Positions 36,305-46,300 of a stretch of DNA of 64,000 bases are shown here, in pieces. Made by a program: the position numbers and the translations under genes. The stretch spans positions 1 to 64,000 of the forward strand of contig NZ_SOZA01000029.1 of NCBI RefSeq assembly GCF_004519305.1, read 5' to 3'. Position 1 is the stretch's first letter. Each line of letters starts with the position of its first letter. The notes beneath the pieces are model-generated. The model did not search any database. It had not been told where the DNA came from and worked only from the letters and a program-made list of their open reading frames with translations. Source of the DNA: Pseudomonas sp. RIT623. GTDB taxonomy: Bacteria; Pseudomonadota; Gammaproteobacteria; Pseudomonadales; Pseudomonadaceae.

Positions 36305-38521
36305 ATGCGCACAGGGATGCTGGCGTTCGCCCTCGGGCTGTTGAGCCTGGGTTTTCTCCCGGCGTTGCCGCCGGACGGATGGTTGTGGCCCTTGCTGGTG
36401 CTGGCCCTGGCGTGCCTGCGCAGCCGGGGCAGGGTGCTGGGCTGGTGGCTGCTGGGGCTGTGCTGGGCGTGCTGGTCGGCGCAGCAGGCGCTGGATGCGC
36501 GCCTGGCTCCGGCACTGGAGGGGCGCACCCTGTGGCTGCAAGGGCAAGTGGTGGGGTTGCCGACGCGTACCGAGCGGGGTGTGCGTTTCGAGCTGGAACA
36601 GCCCAGCTCGCGCCGGGCGGCCTTGCCGCAGCGTCTGCAATTGAGCTGGTTTGCCGGCCCTGAGTTGCGCGCTGGCCAGCGCTGGCGCCTGGCAGTCAAC
36701 CTGCGCCGGCCCGCAGGCCTGCTCAACCCCCATGGCCCGGACCGCGAAGCCCTGCTGCTGGCGCGGCGTATCGGCGCCACCGGCACGGTCAAGGCGGGCG
36801 AGCGCCTGGACGCGGCGCCGCCCGGTTGGCGCGATGCCTTGCGTGAGCGGGTGCTGGCGGTGGATGCCCATGGACGCGAGGCGGCGCTGGTGGCGTTGCT
36901 GCTGGGCGATGGCGGTGGCATGGCGCGCCAGGACTGGCAGGTCTTGCAAGCCACCGGCAGCGTGCATCTGTTGGTGATTTCCGGGCAACACATCGGGTTG
37001 CTGGCCGGCCTGGTGTATGGCCTGGTGGCGGGGCTGGCACGCCTGGGTGCCTGGCCCTCGCGTCTGCCCTGGCTGCCTTGGGCCTGTGCCTTGGCGCTGG
37101 CTGCGGCGCTGGGCTACGGCTGGCTGGCCGGGTTCGGTGTGCCGGTGCAGCGCGCCTGCCTGATGCTGGCGGTGGTGCTGCTCTGGCGCCTGCGCTTTCG
37201 CCACCTTGGCGCGGGGTTGCCATTGTTGCTGGCGCTGCTGGGGGTGTTGCTGGTCGAACCGCTGGCCAGCTTGCTGCCCGGCTTCTGGCTGTCGTTCGCG
37301 GCGGTGGCGGTGCTGGTGCTGTGTTTTTCGGCGCGTTTGGGCGCCTGGCGCCCGTGGCAGGCCTGGACCCGCGCCCAGTGGGTAATCGCCGTGGGGCTGC
37401 TGCCGTTGCTGCTGGCCCTGGGGCTGCCGATCAGCCTGACGGCGCCGCTGGCCAACCTGCTGGCGGTGCCGTGGATCAGCCTGGCGGTATTGCCGCTGGC
37501 CCTGCTGGGCAGCGCGTTGCTGTGGCTGCCTGGGCTGGGGGAGGGGCTGTTGTGGTTGGCCGGGCTGGCCCTGGATGGTTTGTTCCGTTGCCTGGCGTGG
37601 GGCGCGCGGCAGGTGCCCGCCTGGGTGCCCGAGCCGTTGCCGCTGTGGGCCTGGTTGCTGGTCGCGTTGGGCGCGCTGTTGGTCCTGCTGCCCCGTGGCG
37701 TGCCCCTGCGCATGCCGGGTGTGGTGCTGTTGCTGGCGTTGTGGGTGCCGCGCGAGCAGGTGCCCCATGGCCAGGTGCAGGTGTGGCAACTGGATGTGGG
37801 CCAGGGGCTGGCGGTGCTGCTGCGCACCCGCCAGCACGCCCTGTTGTATGACGCCGGGCCGGCCCTGGGCGACAGCGACCTGGGTGACAGCGTGGTGCTG
37901 CCGACCTTGCGGCGGTTGGGGGTGAAGCAGTTGGACCTGATGCTGATCAGTCATGGTCACGCCGATCATGCCGGCGGGGCCGCGGCGGTGAGGCGGGGCC
38001 TGCCGGTCAAGCGGGTGATGGTGGGTGAGGTCGCCGGGCTGGAGCCGGCGCAGCGCTGCGCCAGTGGCCAGCGCTGGCAATGGGATGGCGTCGATTTCGA
38101 GCTATGGCAGTGGGCGCAGGGCGGGTCGAGCAATGATCGATCTTGTGTGCTACGGGTGGTGGCCAATGGCGAGCGCCTGTTGTTGGCGGGCGACATGGAG
38201 GCCGGGGCGGAGCGGGCCTGGCTGGCGGCTGGCGGGGACCTGCGCATCGACTGGTTGCAGGCGCCGCACCATGGCAGCCGTACGTCGTCCACGGCACCGT
38301 TCATCACGGCGCTGGCACCGCGTGGGGTGTTGATCTCGCGGGGGCGCAGCAATGGTTTCGGGCATCCGCATCCGCAGGTGCTCGAGCGCTATCGGCGGCA
38401 CGGGGTCAGCATCCATGACACGGCGCTGGAGGGGGCGTTGCGGTTGATGCTGGGTAGCCAGGGTGGGGTGCAGGGGGTGCGCAAGGAGCGGCGGTTCTGG
38501 CGTGAGGTTGACGAGGGCTGA
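36305..38521 (+). CDS. comEC: DNA internalization competence protein ComEC/Rec2
   Basis: 738 residues. N-terminal membrane segments (to about 60), an OB-like DUF4131 domain (about 75-150, AGQRWRLAVNLRRPAGLLNPHGPDREALLLARRIGATG), the competence membrane core (LLVISGQHIGLLAGLVYGLVAGLARLG, then about eight helices to 480) and a metallo-beta-lactamase domain (WQLDVGQGLAVLLRT, LMLISHGHADHAGG, LLLAGDMEAGAE, APHHGSRTSST). It forms the inner-membrane pore for transforming DNA. Start ATG 36305 is preferred to the longer reading from 36284. Full-length and apparently intact. Confidence 0.95.
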   Translation: MRTGMLAFALGLLSLGFLPALPPDGWLWPLLVLALACLRSRGRVLGWWLLGLCWACWSAQQALDARLAPALEGRTLWLQGQVVGLPTRTERGVRFELEQPSSRRAALPQRLQLSWFAGPELRAGQRWRLAVNLRRPAGLLNPHGPDREALLLARRIGATGTVKAGERLDAAPPGWRDALRERVLAVDAHGREAALVALLLGDGGGMARQDWQVLQATGSVHLLVISGQHIGLLAGLVYGLVAGLARLGAWPSRLPWLPWACALALAAALGYGWLAGFGVPVQRACLMLAVVLLWRLRFRHLGAGLPLLLALLGVLLVEPLASLLPGFWLSFAAVAVLVLCFSARLGAWRPWQAWTRAQWVIAVGLLPLLLALGLPISLTAPLANLLAVPWISLAVLPLALLGSALLWLPGLGEGLLWLAGLALDGLFRCLAWGARQVPAWVPEPLPLWAWLLVALGALLVLLPRGVPLRMPGVVLLLALWVPREQVPHGQVQVWQLDVGQGLAVLLRTRQHALLYDAGPALGDSDLGDSVVLPTLRRLGVKQLDLMLISHGHADHAGGAAAVRRGLPVKRVMVGEVAGLEPAQRCASGQRWQWDGVDFELWQWAQGGSSNDRSCVLRVVANGERLLLAGDMEAGAERAWLAAGGDLRIDWLQAPHHGSRTSSTAPFITALAPRGVLISRGRSNGFGHPHPQVLERYRRHGVSIHDTALEGALRLMLGSQGGVQGVRKERRFWREVDEG

Positions 38522-38624
38522 GCCGACGCGATTATCCGGGCCGACCTTTTCCCTGACCTCCGGCAGATGAGCGCCCCGCGTGCCTATGGTAGAGTGGCGG
38601 CCTTTTTCCGAGGGGATGCTTACT

Positions 38625-39260
38625 GTGTGGGAATTGGTCAAGTCTGGTGGCTGGATGATGCTGCCGATCATCCTGAGCTCGATCGCCGCCATGGCGATCG
38701 TCGTCGAGCGCCTGTGGACCCTGCGCGCCAGCCGTGTCACCCCGCCGCACCTGCTCGGGCAGGTATGGATGTGGATCAAGGACAAGCAACTGACCAGTGA
38801 CAAGCTCAAGGCCTTGCGCGCCGATTCGCCGCTGGGCGAGATCCTCGCCGCGGGCCTGGCCAACTCGCGCCATGGCCGCGAAATCATGAAAGAGTGCATC
38901 GAAGAGGCTGCCTCGCGGGTCATCCACGAGCTCGAGCGCTACATCAGCACCCTCGGCACTATCGCCGCCATGGCTCCGTTGCTGGGTTTGCTGGGCACAG
39001 TGCTGGGCATGATCGACATCTTCAGCGCCTTCATGGGCTCGCAGATGACCGCCAACGCCGCGGTGCTGGCCGGGGGTATTTCCAAGGCCCTGGTAACCAC
39101 CGCGGCCGGCCTGATGGTCGGTATCCCGGCGGTGTTCTTCCACCGCTTCCTGCTGCGTCGCATCGACGAGCTGGTGGTGGGCATGGAGCAGGAGGCGATC
39201 AAGCTGGTGGAAGTGCTGCAGGGCGATCGTGAAGTGGAAGTGGCCGGGGGCAAGGCGTGA
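38625..39260 (+). CDS. exbB: MotA/TolQ/ExbB proton-channel protein
   Basis: 211 residues from a GTG (38625), chosen because GAGGGG lies 9 nt upstream; an ATG at 38616 has the ribosome site too close. Three membrane helices: about 10-30 (GGWMMLPIILSSIAAMAIV), 118-143 (TLGTIAAMAPLLGLLGTVLGMIDIF) and 160-185 (ALVTTAAGLMVGIPAVFFH). With ExbD it forms a proton-driven energy-transfer complex. No tonB or tolA is adjacent; instead it heads an LPS/envelope operon with lpxK. Confidence 0.92.
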   Translation: MWELVKSGGWMMLPIILSSIAAMAIVVERLWTLRASRVTPPHLLGQVWMWIKDKQLTSDKLKALRADSPLGEILAAGLANSRHGREIMKECIEEAASRVIHELERYISTLGTIAAMAPLLGLLGTVLGMIDIFSAFMGSQMTANAAVLAGGISKALVTTAAGLMVGIPAVFFHRFLLRRIDELVVGMEQEAIKLVEVLQGDREVEVAGGKA

Positions 39261-39691
39261 AGTTCCGGCGCAATCGTCAGCGCGAGAACGTCGATATCAA
39301 CCTGGCGTCGTTGATCGACGTGGTGTTCGTGCTGCTGCTGTTCTTCGTGGTCACCACCACCTTCACCCGCGAGACCCAGTTGCGCGTCGAGCTGCCCGAG
39401 GCCAGCAGCGCCGTGGCGGCGCAGCCCGATGACGGCAAGCTGATCGAGATCACCATCAGTGCCGAAGGTGTGTACTCGGTGAACAACCACCTGCTGCCCA
39501 AGAGCGACCTGGCGACCCTGACCGAGGCGATCGAGAAGGAGTCCGCTGGCGACATCACCCTGCCGCTGGCGATCAGCGCCGATGGCAAGACCCCGCACCA
39601 GGCCGTGGTCACCGCAATGGATGCGGCCGGCAAGCTCGGCTTCAGCAAGTTGCGCATGACCACCGTCGAGGCCGCGCAGGGTAACCCCTGA
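39257..39691 (+). CDS. exbD: ExbD/TolR-family protein
   Basis: 144 residues, GTG start overlapping the exbB stop. One N-terminal membrane helix with the functional aspartate in NLASLIDVVFVLLLFFVVTT (Asp21) and a periplasmic domain (KLIEITISAEGVYSVNN...). It couples proton flow through ExbB to an unidentified periplasmic partner. Its stop overlaps the lpxK ATG by 1 base. Confidence 0.93.
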   Translation: MKFRRNRQRENVDINLASLIDVVFVLLLFFVVTTTFTRETQLRVELPEASSAVAAQPDDGKLIEITISAEGVYSVNNHLLPKSDLATLTEAIEKESAGDITLPLAISADGKTPHQAVVTAMDAAGKLGFSKLRMTTVEAAQGNP

Positions 39692-40701
39692 TGGCCTTCG
39701 CCGACCGTCTGCTTGCCGCCTGGTATGCCGGGCACCCGGCACTGGCCCTGCTGCGCCCGCTGGAGGCCCTGTACCGGCGGGTGGTGACGCGCAAGCGCGC
39801 GCGTTTCCTCAGTGGCCAGAGCGCCAGCTATCGCGCCCCTGTGCCGGTGATCGTGGTGGGCAACATCACCGTGGGCGGCACCGGCAAGACGCCGATGATC
39901 CTCTGGCTGATCGAGCACTGCCGCCGGCAGGGGCTCAAGGTTGGCGTGGTCAGCCGTGGCTATGGGGCCAAGCCACCCCAGTACCCTTGGCGCGTCAGCG
40001 CCGATCAGCCGGCTGGGCAGGCCGGTGACGAACCCTTGCTGATCGTTCAGCGCAGCGGTGTGCCGCTGATGATCGACCCAGACCGCTCTCGCGCGGTGCA
40101 GGCGTTGCTGGCCAGCGATGCGCCGGACCTGATCCTGTGCGACGACGGCATGCAGCATTACCGCCTGGCCCGCGACCTGGAACTGGTGTTGATCGATGCC
40201 GCCCGTGGCCTGGGCAACCGCCGCTGCCTGCCGGCCGGCCCTCTGCGCGAACCCGCCGAGCGCCTGGGCGCGGCGGACGCGGTGCTGTTCAATGGCGCCG
40301 AGGCTGACCGCGACGGCGGCTTTGCCTTGCGCCTGCAGCCGTCGGCGCTGATCAACCTGCGCAGCGGCAAGCGCCGCGAGCTCGACCTGTTTCCCGCTGG
40401 CCAGGCGCTGCACGCCGTGGCCGGCATTGGCAACCCGCAACGTTTCTTCAACACCCTGCTGGGGCTAAACTGGCAGCCGGTGCCGCACCCCTTTGCCGAC
40501 CATGCGCCGTACAGCCGCGAAGTGCTGTCGTTCAGCCCGCCGCTGCCGTTGGTGATGACCGAGAAGGATGCGGTGAAATGCCGGCCGTTCGCTGCCGACG
40601 ACTGGTGGTACCTGGCGGTCGACGCCGTACCCTCGCAGGCGTTCGTCGCCTGGTTCGACGCCGAGCTCGATCGCCTGCTGCCTGGCCGCCTCAGGCCCTG
40701 A
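39691..40701 (+). CDS. lpxK: Tetraacyldisaccharide 4'-kinase LpxK
   Basis: 336 residues. It phosphorylates the 4' position of the lipid A disaccharide precursor at the inner membrane. N-terminal amphipathic anchor (WYAGHPALALLRPLEALYRRVV), unusual P-loop VGNITVGGTGKTPMI (about residue 52), SRGYGA, GDEPLLI, DDGMQHYRLARDLELVLIDA and MTEKDAVKC are all in place. Overlaps exbD by one base, in the fixed order exbD-lpxK-ycaR-kdsB. Confidence 0.97.
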   Translation: MAFADRLLAAWYAGHPALALLRPLEALYRRVVTRKRARFLSGQSASYRAPVPVIVVGNITVGGTGKTPMILWLIEHCRRQGLKVGVVSRGYGAKPPQYPWRVSADQPAGQAGDEPLLIVQRSGVPLMIDPDRSRAVQALLASDAPDLILCDDGMQHYRLARDLELVLIDAARGLGNRRCLPAGPLREPAERLGAADAVLFNGAEADRDGGFALRLQPSALINLRSGKRRELDLFPAGQALHAVAGIGNPQRFFNTLLGLNWQPVPHPFADHAPYSREVLSFSPPLPLVMTEKDAVKCRPFAADDWWYLAVDAVPSQAFVAWFDAELDRLLPGRLRP

Positions 40702-40734
40702 GCCTTTTTCAATTTCCGTTTCAAGGAAGCTCCC

Positions 40735-40916
40735 ATGGACACCAAACTGCTCGATATCCTGGCCTGCCCGATCACCAAGGGCCCGCTCAAGCTCAGCGCC
40801 GACAAGACCGAGCTGATCAGCAAGGGCGCGGGCCTGGCCTACCCGATCCGCGACGGCATCCCGGTGATGCTGGAAAGCGAGGCGCGCACCCTGACCGACG
40901 ACGAGCGCCTGGACAA

Positions 40917-40920
<4 letters not shown>
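40735..40920 (+). CDS. Trm112/YcaR family small protein
   Basis: 61 residues, MDTKLLDILACPITKGPLKLSADKTELISKGAGLAYPIRDGIPVML in outline: a UPF0434/YcaR zinc-ribbon-like fold in which only one cysteine (LACPI) remains. It is conserved between lpxK and kdsB in many gammaproteobacteria. Its last 4 bases overlap the kdsB start. Confidence 0.93.
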
Positions 40921-41680
<760 letters not shown>

Positions 41681-41681
<1 letters not shown>

Positions 41682-42145
41682 TGCGCGTCCTGTTCGTCTG
41701 CCTCGGCAATATCTGCCGTTCGCCCACTGCCGAGGGCGTGCTACGCCATCAGTTGCAGGCTGCCGGGCTGGCTGAAGCGGTGCACGTGGCCTCGGCCGGC
41801 ACCGGCGACTGGCACGTGGGCAAGGCCCCCGACAGCCGTACGTGCAAGGCTGCGCTGGCGCGTGGCTACGACCTCTCGCGCCAGCGCGCGCAGCAGGTCA
41901 AGGCGGCGCATTTCAACGAGTACGACCTGATCCTGGCCATGGACAAGAGCAACCTCGGTAACCTGCAGGCCCTGCGCCCGCATGCGGCCAGTGGCGAGCT
42001 CGACCTGTTCCTGCGCCGCTACGGCGCGGCCCTGGACGAAGTGCCAGACCCTTACTACGGCGGCGCCGAGGGCTTCGAGCAGGTGCTTGACCTGATCGAG
42101 GCGGCCTGCCGCGAGCTGGTCGTGGAAATCAAGGGGCGGCTATGA
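41681..42145 (+). CDS. Low-molecular-weight protein tyrosine phosphatase
   Basis: 154 residues. P-loop CLGNICRS (CX5R, Cys7 to Arg13) at the N-terminus and the general acid in VPDPYYGG near residue 117. In enterobacteria Wzb-type enzymes act on exopolysaccharide kinases; here no kinase is adjacent and the gene sits between kdsB and murB. The ATG at 41681 shares its A with the kdsB stop. Confidence 0.95.
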
Positions 42146-43161
42146 CGGCGCATTGGCAAGAGCGGGTGTCGCTCAAGCCCTACAACACCTTTGGCATCGA
42201 TGTCAGTGCCCGCTATTTCACCCAGGCCCATGACGACGACGAGGCCCGTGATGCGTTGGCCCAGGCCGCCGAGCGGCAGGTGCCGGTGCTGGTGATCGGC
42301 GGCGGCAGCAACCTGTTGCTGTCCCGCGATGTCGAGGCCCTGGTGCTGCACATGGCCAGCCGTGGTCGACGCTTGCTCAGCGACGATGGCGAGCGCGTGG
42401 TGGTGGAGGCCGAGGCCGGCGAGCCGTGGCATCCGTTCGTGCAGTGGAGCCTTGCGCAAGGCTTGTGCGGGCTGGAGAACCTCAGCCTGATCCCCGGCAC
42501 GGTGGGCGCCGCGCCGATGCAGAACGTCGGTGCCTATGGCGTGGAGATCAAGGACGTGTTCGCCGGGTTGACCGCGCTGGACCGGCAGACCGGTGAGCTG
42601 CGCGATTTTTCCCTGGAAGCGTGCGCCTTTGGCTACCGCGATAGCGTGTTCAAGCGCAATCCCGGACGCTGGCTGATCCTGCGCGTGCGTTTTGCCCTCA
42701 GCCGTTCGCTGCATGCCCATCTGGACTATGGTCCGGTGCGCCAGCGTTTGTTGGAGCAGGGTGTCGAGCAACCGACGGCCAAGGCGATCAGCGAGGCGAT
42801 CTGCAGTATCCGCCGGGAAAAACTGCCGGACCCGGCCGAGCTGGGCAATGCCGGAAGCTTCTTCAAGAATCCGGTGGTGTCGGCGGCGCTGGTTGAGCGG
42901 ATTCGTGCGCAGTATCCGAGCGTGGTGGCTTACCCACAGGCCGATGGCCAGGTGAAGCTGGCGGCCGGCTGGCTGATCGAGCAGGCGGGGTGGAAAGGCT
43001 ATCGCGATGGCGATGCCGGCGTGCACCGTTTGCAGTCGCTGGTGCTGGTCAATTATGGCCAGGCGAGCGGGGCGCAGTTGCATGGGCTGGCGCAGCGTAT
43101 CCAGGCGGATATCCTCGAGCGGTTCGGGGTAGCGCTGGAGATGGAACCGAACCTGTACTGA
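42142..43161 (+). CDS. murB: UDP-N-acetylenolpyruvoylglucosamine reductase MurB
   Basis: 339 residues, type I MurB (E. coli-like, with the extra loop). FAD/NADPH enzyme of peptidoglycan precursor synthesis. FAD domain: VLVIGGGSNLLLS, GLENLSLIPGTVGAAPMQNVGAYG; catalytic Tyr/Arg in FGYRDSVFK; the proton-donating Ser in LGNAGSFFKNPVV and the Glu in LQSLVLVN region downstream. Last gene of the operon, 4-nt overlap with the phosphatase gene. Confidence 0.97.
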   Translation: MTAHWQERVSLKPYNTFGIDVSARYFTQAHDDDEARDALAQAAERQVPVLVIGGGSNLLLSRDVEALVLHMASRGRRLLSDDGERVVVEAEAGEPWHPFVQWSLAQGLCGLENLSLIPGTVGAAPMQNVGAYGVEIKDVFAGLTALDRQTGELRDFSLEACAFGYRDSVFKRNPGRWLILRVRFALSRSLHAHLDYGPVRQRLLEQGVEQPTAKAISEAICSIRREKLPDPAELGNAGSFFKNPVVSAALVERIRAQYPSVVAYPQADGQVKLAAGWLIEQAGWKGYRDGDAGVHRLQSLVLVNYGQASGAQLHGLAQRIQADILERFGVALEMEPNLY

Positions 43162-43229
43162 CCAGTGCCAGCACCGCGTGGGCTGGTAGGCCGGCAAGGC
43201 CGGCTGCTGCAGGGTGGGGTGATTTGAGG

Positions 43230-43250
43230 TAGGAGCCAGCCTTGCTGGCG
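43230..43250. repeat. Single REP copy downstream of murB
   Basis: TAGGAGCCAGCCTTGCTGGCG, one half of the TAGGAGCC repeat class; a diverged partner (GGCCGGCAAGGCCGG) lies 30 bp upstream. Confidence 0.7.
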
Positions 43251-43290
43251 AGCCAGGCCAAAGATGTACTTGATACGACAGCGGCAAAGA

Positions 43291-43326
43291 AAAAGCCCCG
43301 CCAGTTCGCACTGGCGGGGCTTTTTC
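43291..43326. terminator. Bidirectional terminator between murB and rne
   Basis: A 16-bp perfect stem, AAAAAGCCCCGCCAGT (43291-43306) and its complement (43311-43326), loop TCGC, with A and T tracts at each end. Confidence 0.96.
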
Positions 43327-43341
43327 ATTCAGCCGTTGCTA

Positions 43342-46300
43342 TCAACCGTGCTGAGGCTTGTGCTCATCGGCGGTTTCCAGCGCTTGTGCCGGGGCTGCTT
43401 CGGCAGCGGCCTGGGCAGCAGCGGCGGCTGCGGCTTCGGCTTCACGCTTGCGGCGACGCACTTCACGCGGGTCGTTCGGCGCGCGGCCGTTGGACAGCAT
43501 GACGGTAGCGGGCTCGACCGGCGCTTCGACCGGGGTCTGCTCGGCAACCACTGGAGCAGGCTCGGCGACTGGCGCTTCGACGACTTCAGGCTGGGCTTCG
43601 GCCACCGGAGCAGGCTGCTCGGCAATGGGGGCCTCGACTTCGGCCGCTTCGACAACCTGGGCCTGCTCGATCTCGCCGGCTTCAACCACAGGGGCTGGTT
43701 CGACCACTGCAGGTTCAGCAGGGGCTGGGACAGCGGTAGCAGGCTGCTCGGCGACGGCTTGCTCGATCACTGGATGTGGCGCGACTTCAACCACGGGCTC
43801 GATGCTTGGCTCGACGACGACGACCGGCTCGCTGACAGGTTGCTCGACCGCCGGGGCGATTTCGACCTGCTCGGCTTGTTCGGCGACCACCTCGACGGCT
43901 TCGACCTGGGTTTGCTCGACCACCGCGGTGGCGCGCTCGGCCTGCTGGTTGGCTTCGGCGTCGGCTTCGGCGCTGATGTTGCTGGTGGCAACGGCGGCGG
44001 TGACGGCGATGCCAGCGGCCAATTCGGCACCCAGCTCGGTGGCCTGGTGCTGCTGTGGCTGCTGCTCTTCGCCGGCGTCTTCGTCGCCGCCTTCGATCAG
44101 CTCGCCATTGGCGTTGCGCTGGCGCTCACGACGGTTGCTGCGACGACGCTGGCCACGGGAGCGGCGGCGTGGACGCTCGCCATCGGCGCCTTCCTGCTCG
44201 TCCTGCAGCAGCTCTTCGTTCGGCAGCTGCTCTTCGACCAGCTCGGCGGCCTGTTCGGCAACCTGCTCGTCAGGGCGCGGCTGGCGCTCTTCGCGCGGCG
44301 GACGTGGCTGGCGTTCTTCACGCGGGGCACGCTCTTCGCGTGGCGCGCGCTCTTCACGCGGTGCGCGTTCTTCACGCGGTGCGCGTTCTTCACGTGGCTG
44401 GCGTTCTTCGCGCGGGGCGCGCTCTTCGCGTGGTGCACGTTCTTCGCGGGCCACGCGCTCTTCGCGTGGCTGGCGTTCTTCACGTGGGGCGCGTTCTTCG
44501 CGGGCTACGCGCTCTTCGCGTGGCTGGCGTTCTTCACGGGCGACGGCAGGGGTGGCGTCCAGCGGCTCGCGCAGTTCACGCACGCGCTCTTCGCGGTTGC
44601 CACGGCGGTCTTCGCGCGGCTGGCGTGGCTGACGCTCTTCGCGTGGGGCGCGTTCTTCACGTGGAGCACGCTCTTCGCGAGGGGCACGTTCTTCACGCGG
44701 AGCACGTTCGCTGCGCTCTTCGCGCGGCTTGCGGTCTTCGTCGCGGCGACCATTGCGGTTGCGGCTCTGCTGGCGACCGTTGCGGCGCTCCTCGTTGCGC
44801 GCAGGGCGCTCGGTGGCAGGCTTCTCGGTGCTCACTGCAGGGGCGGCGGCAGGTTCGTCCTTGCCGGCGAACAGGCTGACCAGCGACTTCACCAGGCCTT
44901 TGAACAGGCTTGGCTCGGCAACGTGCTGGACCGGCGCGACCGGCGCGGCTGGCTGCTCTTCGACCGTGCTGGGCTGCGGCGCGTTGGCGCGGGCCGGCGC
45001 GGTTTTCACCGCGGCTTCCTGGCGCACCAGGGTGCGGGTGGCGGTCGGCTGCGGCGCTTCTTCGGTTTCGGCGGCGGCGATCTCGTAGCTGGACTGGTTG
45101 CTCAGCACTTCCGGGTTGTCGTCGCGCAGGCGCTGGACTTCGAAATGCGGGGTTTCCAGGTGATCGTTCGGCAGGATGATGATGCGCGCGCGAGTGCGCA
45201 GTTCGATCTTGGTGATCGAGTTGCGTTTCTCGTTGAGCAGGAAGGCGGCCACCGGGATCGGCACCTGGGCGCGCACCTCGGCGGTGCGGTCCTTCAGGGC
45301 TTCTTCCTCGATCAGGCGCAGGATCGCCAGCGACAGCGACTCGACGTCACGGATGATGCCGGTGCCCGAGCAGCGCGGGCAGACGATGCCGCTGCTTTCG
45401 CCCAGCGACGGGCGCAGGCGCTGGCGCGACATCTCCAGCAGGCCGAAGCGCGAGATGCGGCCCACCTGCACGCGGGCGCGGTCGGCTTCCAGGCATTCAC
45501 GCACGCGCTCTTCGACGGCGCGCTGGTTCTTCGCCGGGGTCATGTCGATGAAGTCGATGACGATCAGGCCGCCGATATCACGCAGGCGCAGCTGGCGGGC
45601 GATTTCCTCGGCCGCTTCCAGGTTGGTCTGCAGCGCGGTTTCCTCGATGTCGCTGCCCTTGGTGGCGCGCGCCGAGTTGATGTCGATGGAGACCAGGGCC
45701 TCGGTCGGGTCGATGACGATCGAGCCACCGGATGGCAGGTCGACGACGCGCTGGAAGGCGGTCTCGATCTGGCTTTCGATCTGGAAGCGGTTGAACAGCG
45801 GCACGCTGTCTTCGTACAGCTTGACCTTGCTGGCGTACTGCGGCATCACCTGGCGGATGAAGGTCAGGGCTTCTTCCTGGGCGTCGATGCTGTCGATCAG
45901 CACTTCGCCGATGTCCTGGCGCAGGTAGTCGCGGATGGCGCGGATGATGACGTTGCTTTCCTGGTAGATCAGGAACGGCGCGGTGCGATCCAGCGAGGCT
46001 TCCTTGATGGCGGTCCACAGCTGCAGCAGGTAGTCGAGGTCCCACTGCATTTCTTCGCTGCTGCGGCCCAGGCCCGCGGTGCGCACGATCAGGCCCATGT
46101 CGCCTGGAACGGTGAGGCCGTTCAGCGCTTCGCGCAGCTCGTTGCGCTCCTCGCCTTCGATGCGGCGGGAGATGCCGCCGGCGCGCGGGTTGTTGGGCAT
46201 CAGCACCAGGTAGCGGCCGGCCAGGCTGATGAAGGTGGTCAGGGCGGCGCCTTTGTTGCCGCGCTCTTCCTTCTCGACCTGGACGATGACTTCCTGGCCT

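Noticed and set aside
36239..38080. A 613-codon minus-strand frame opposite comEC, Gln/His/Pro-rich
   Set aside because: Composition is that of an antisense shadow of a Leu/Ala-rich membrane protein; comEC is unmistakable.
44286..44720. CRISPR-like array
   Set aside because: The repeats are in frame within rne, have no unique spacers and encode REERxP units.
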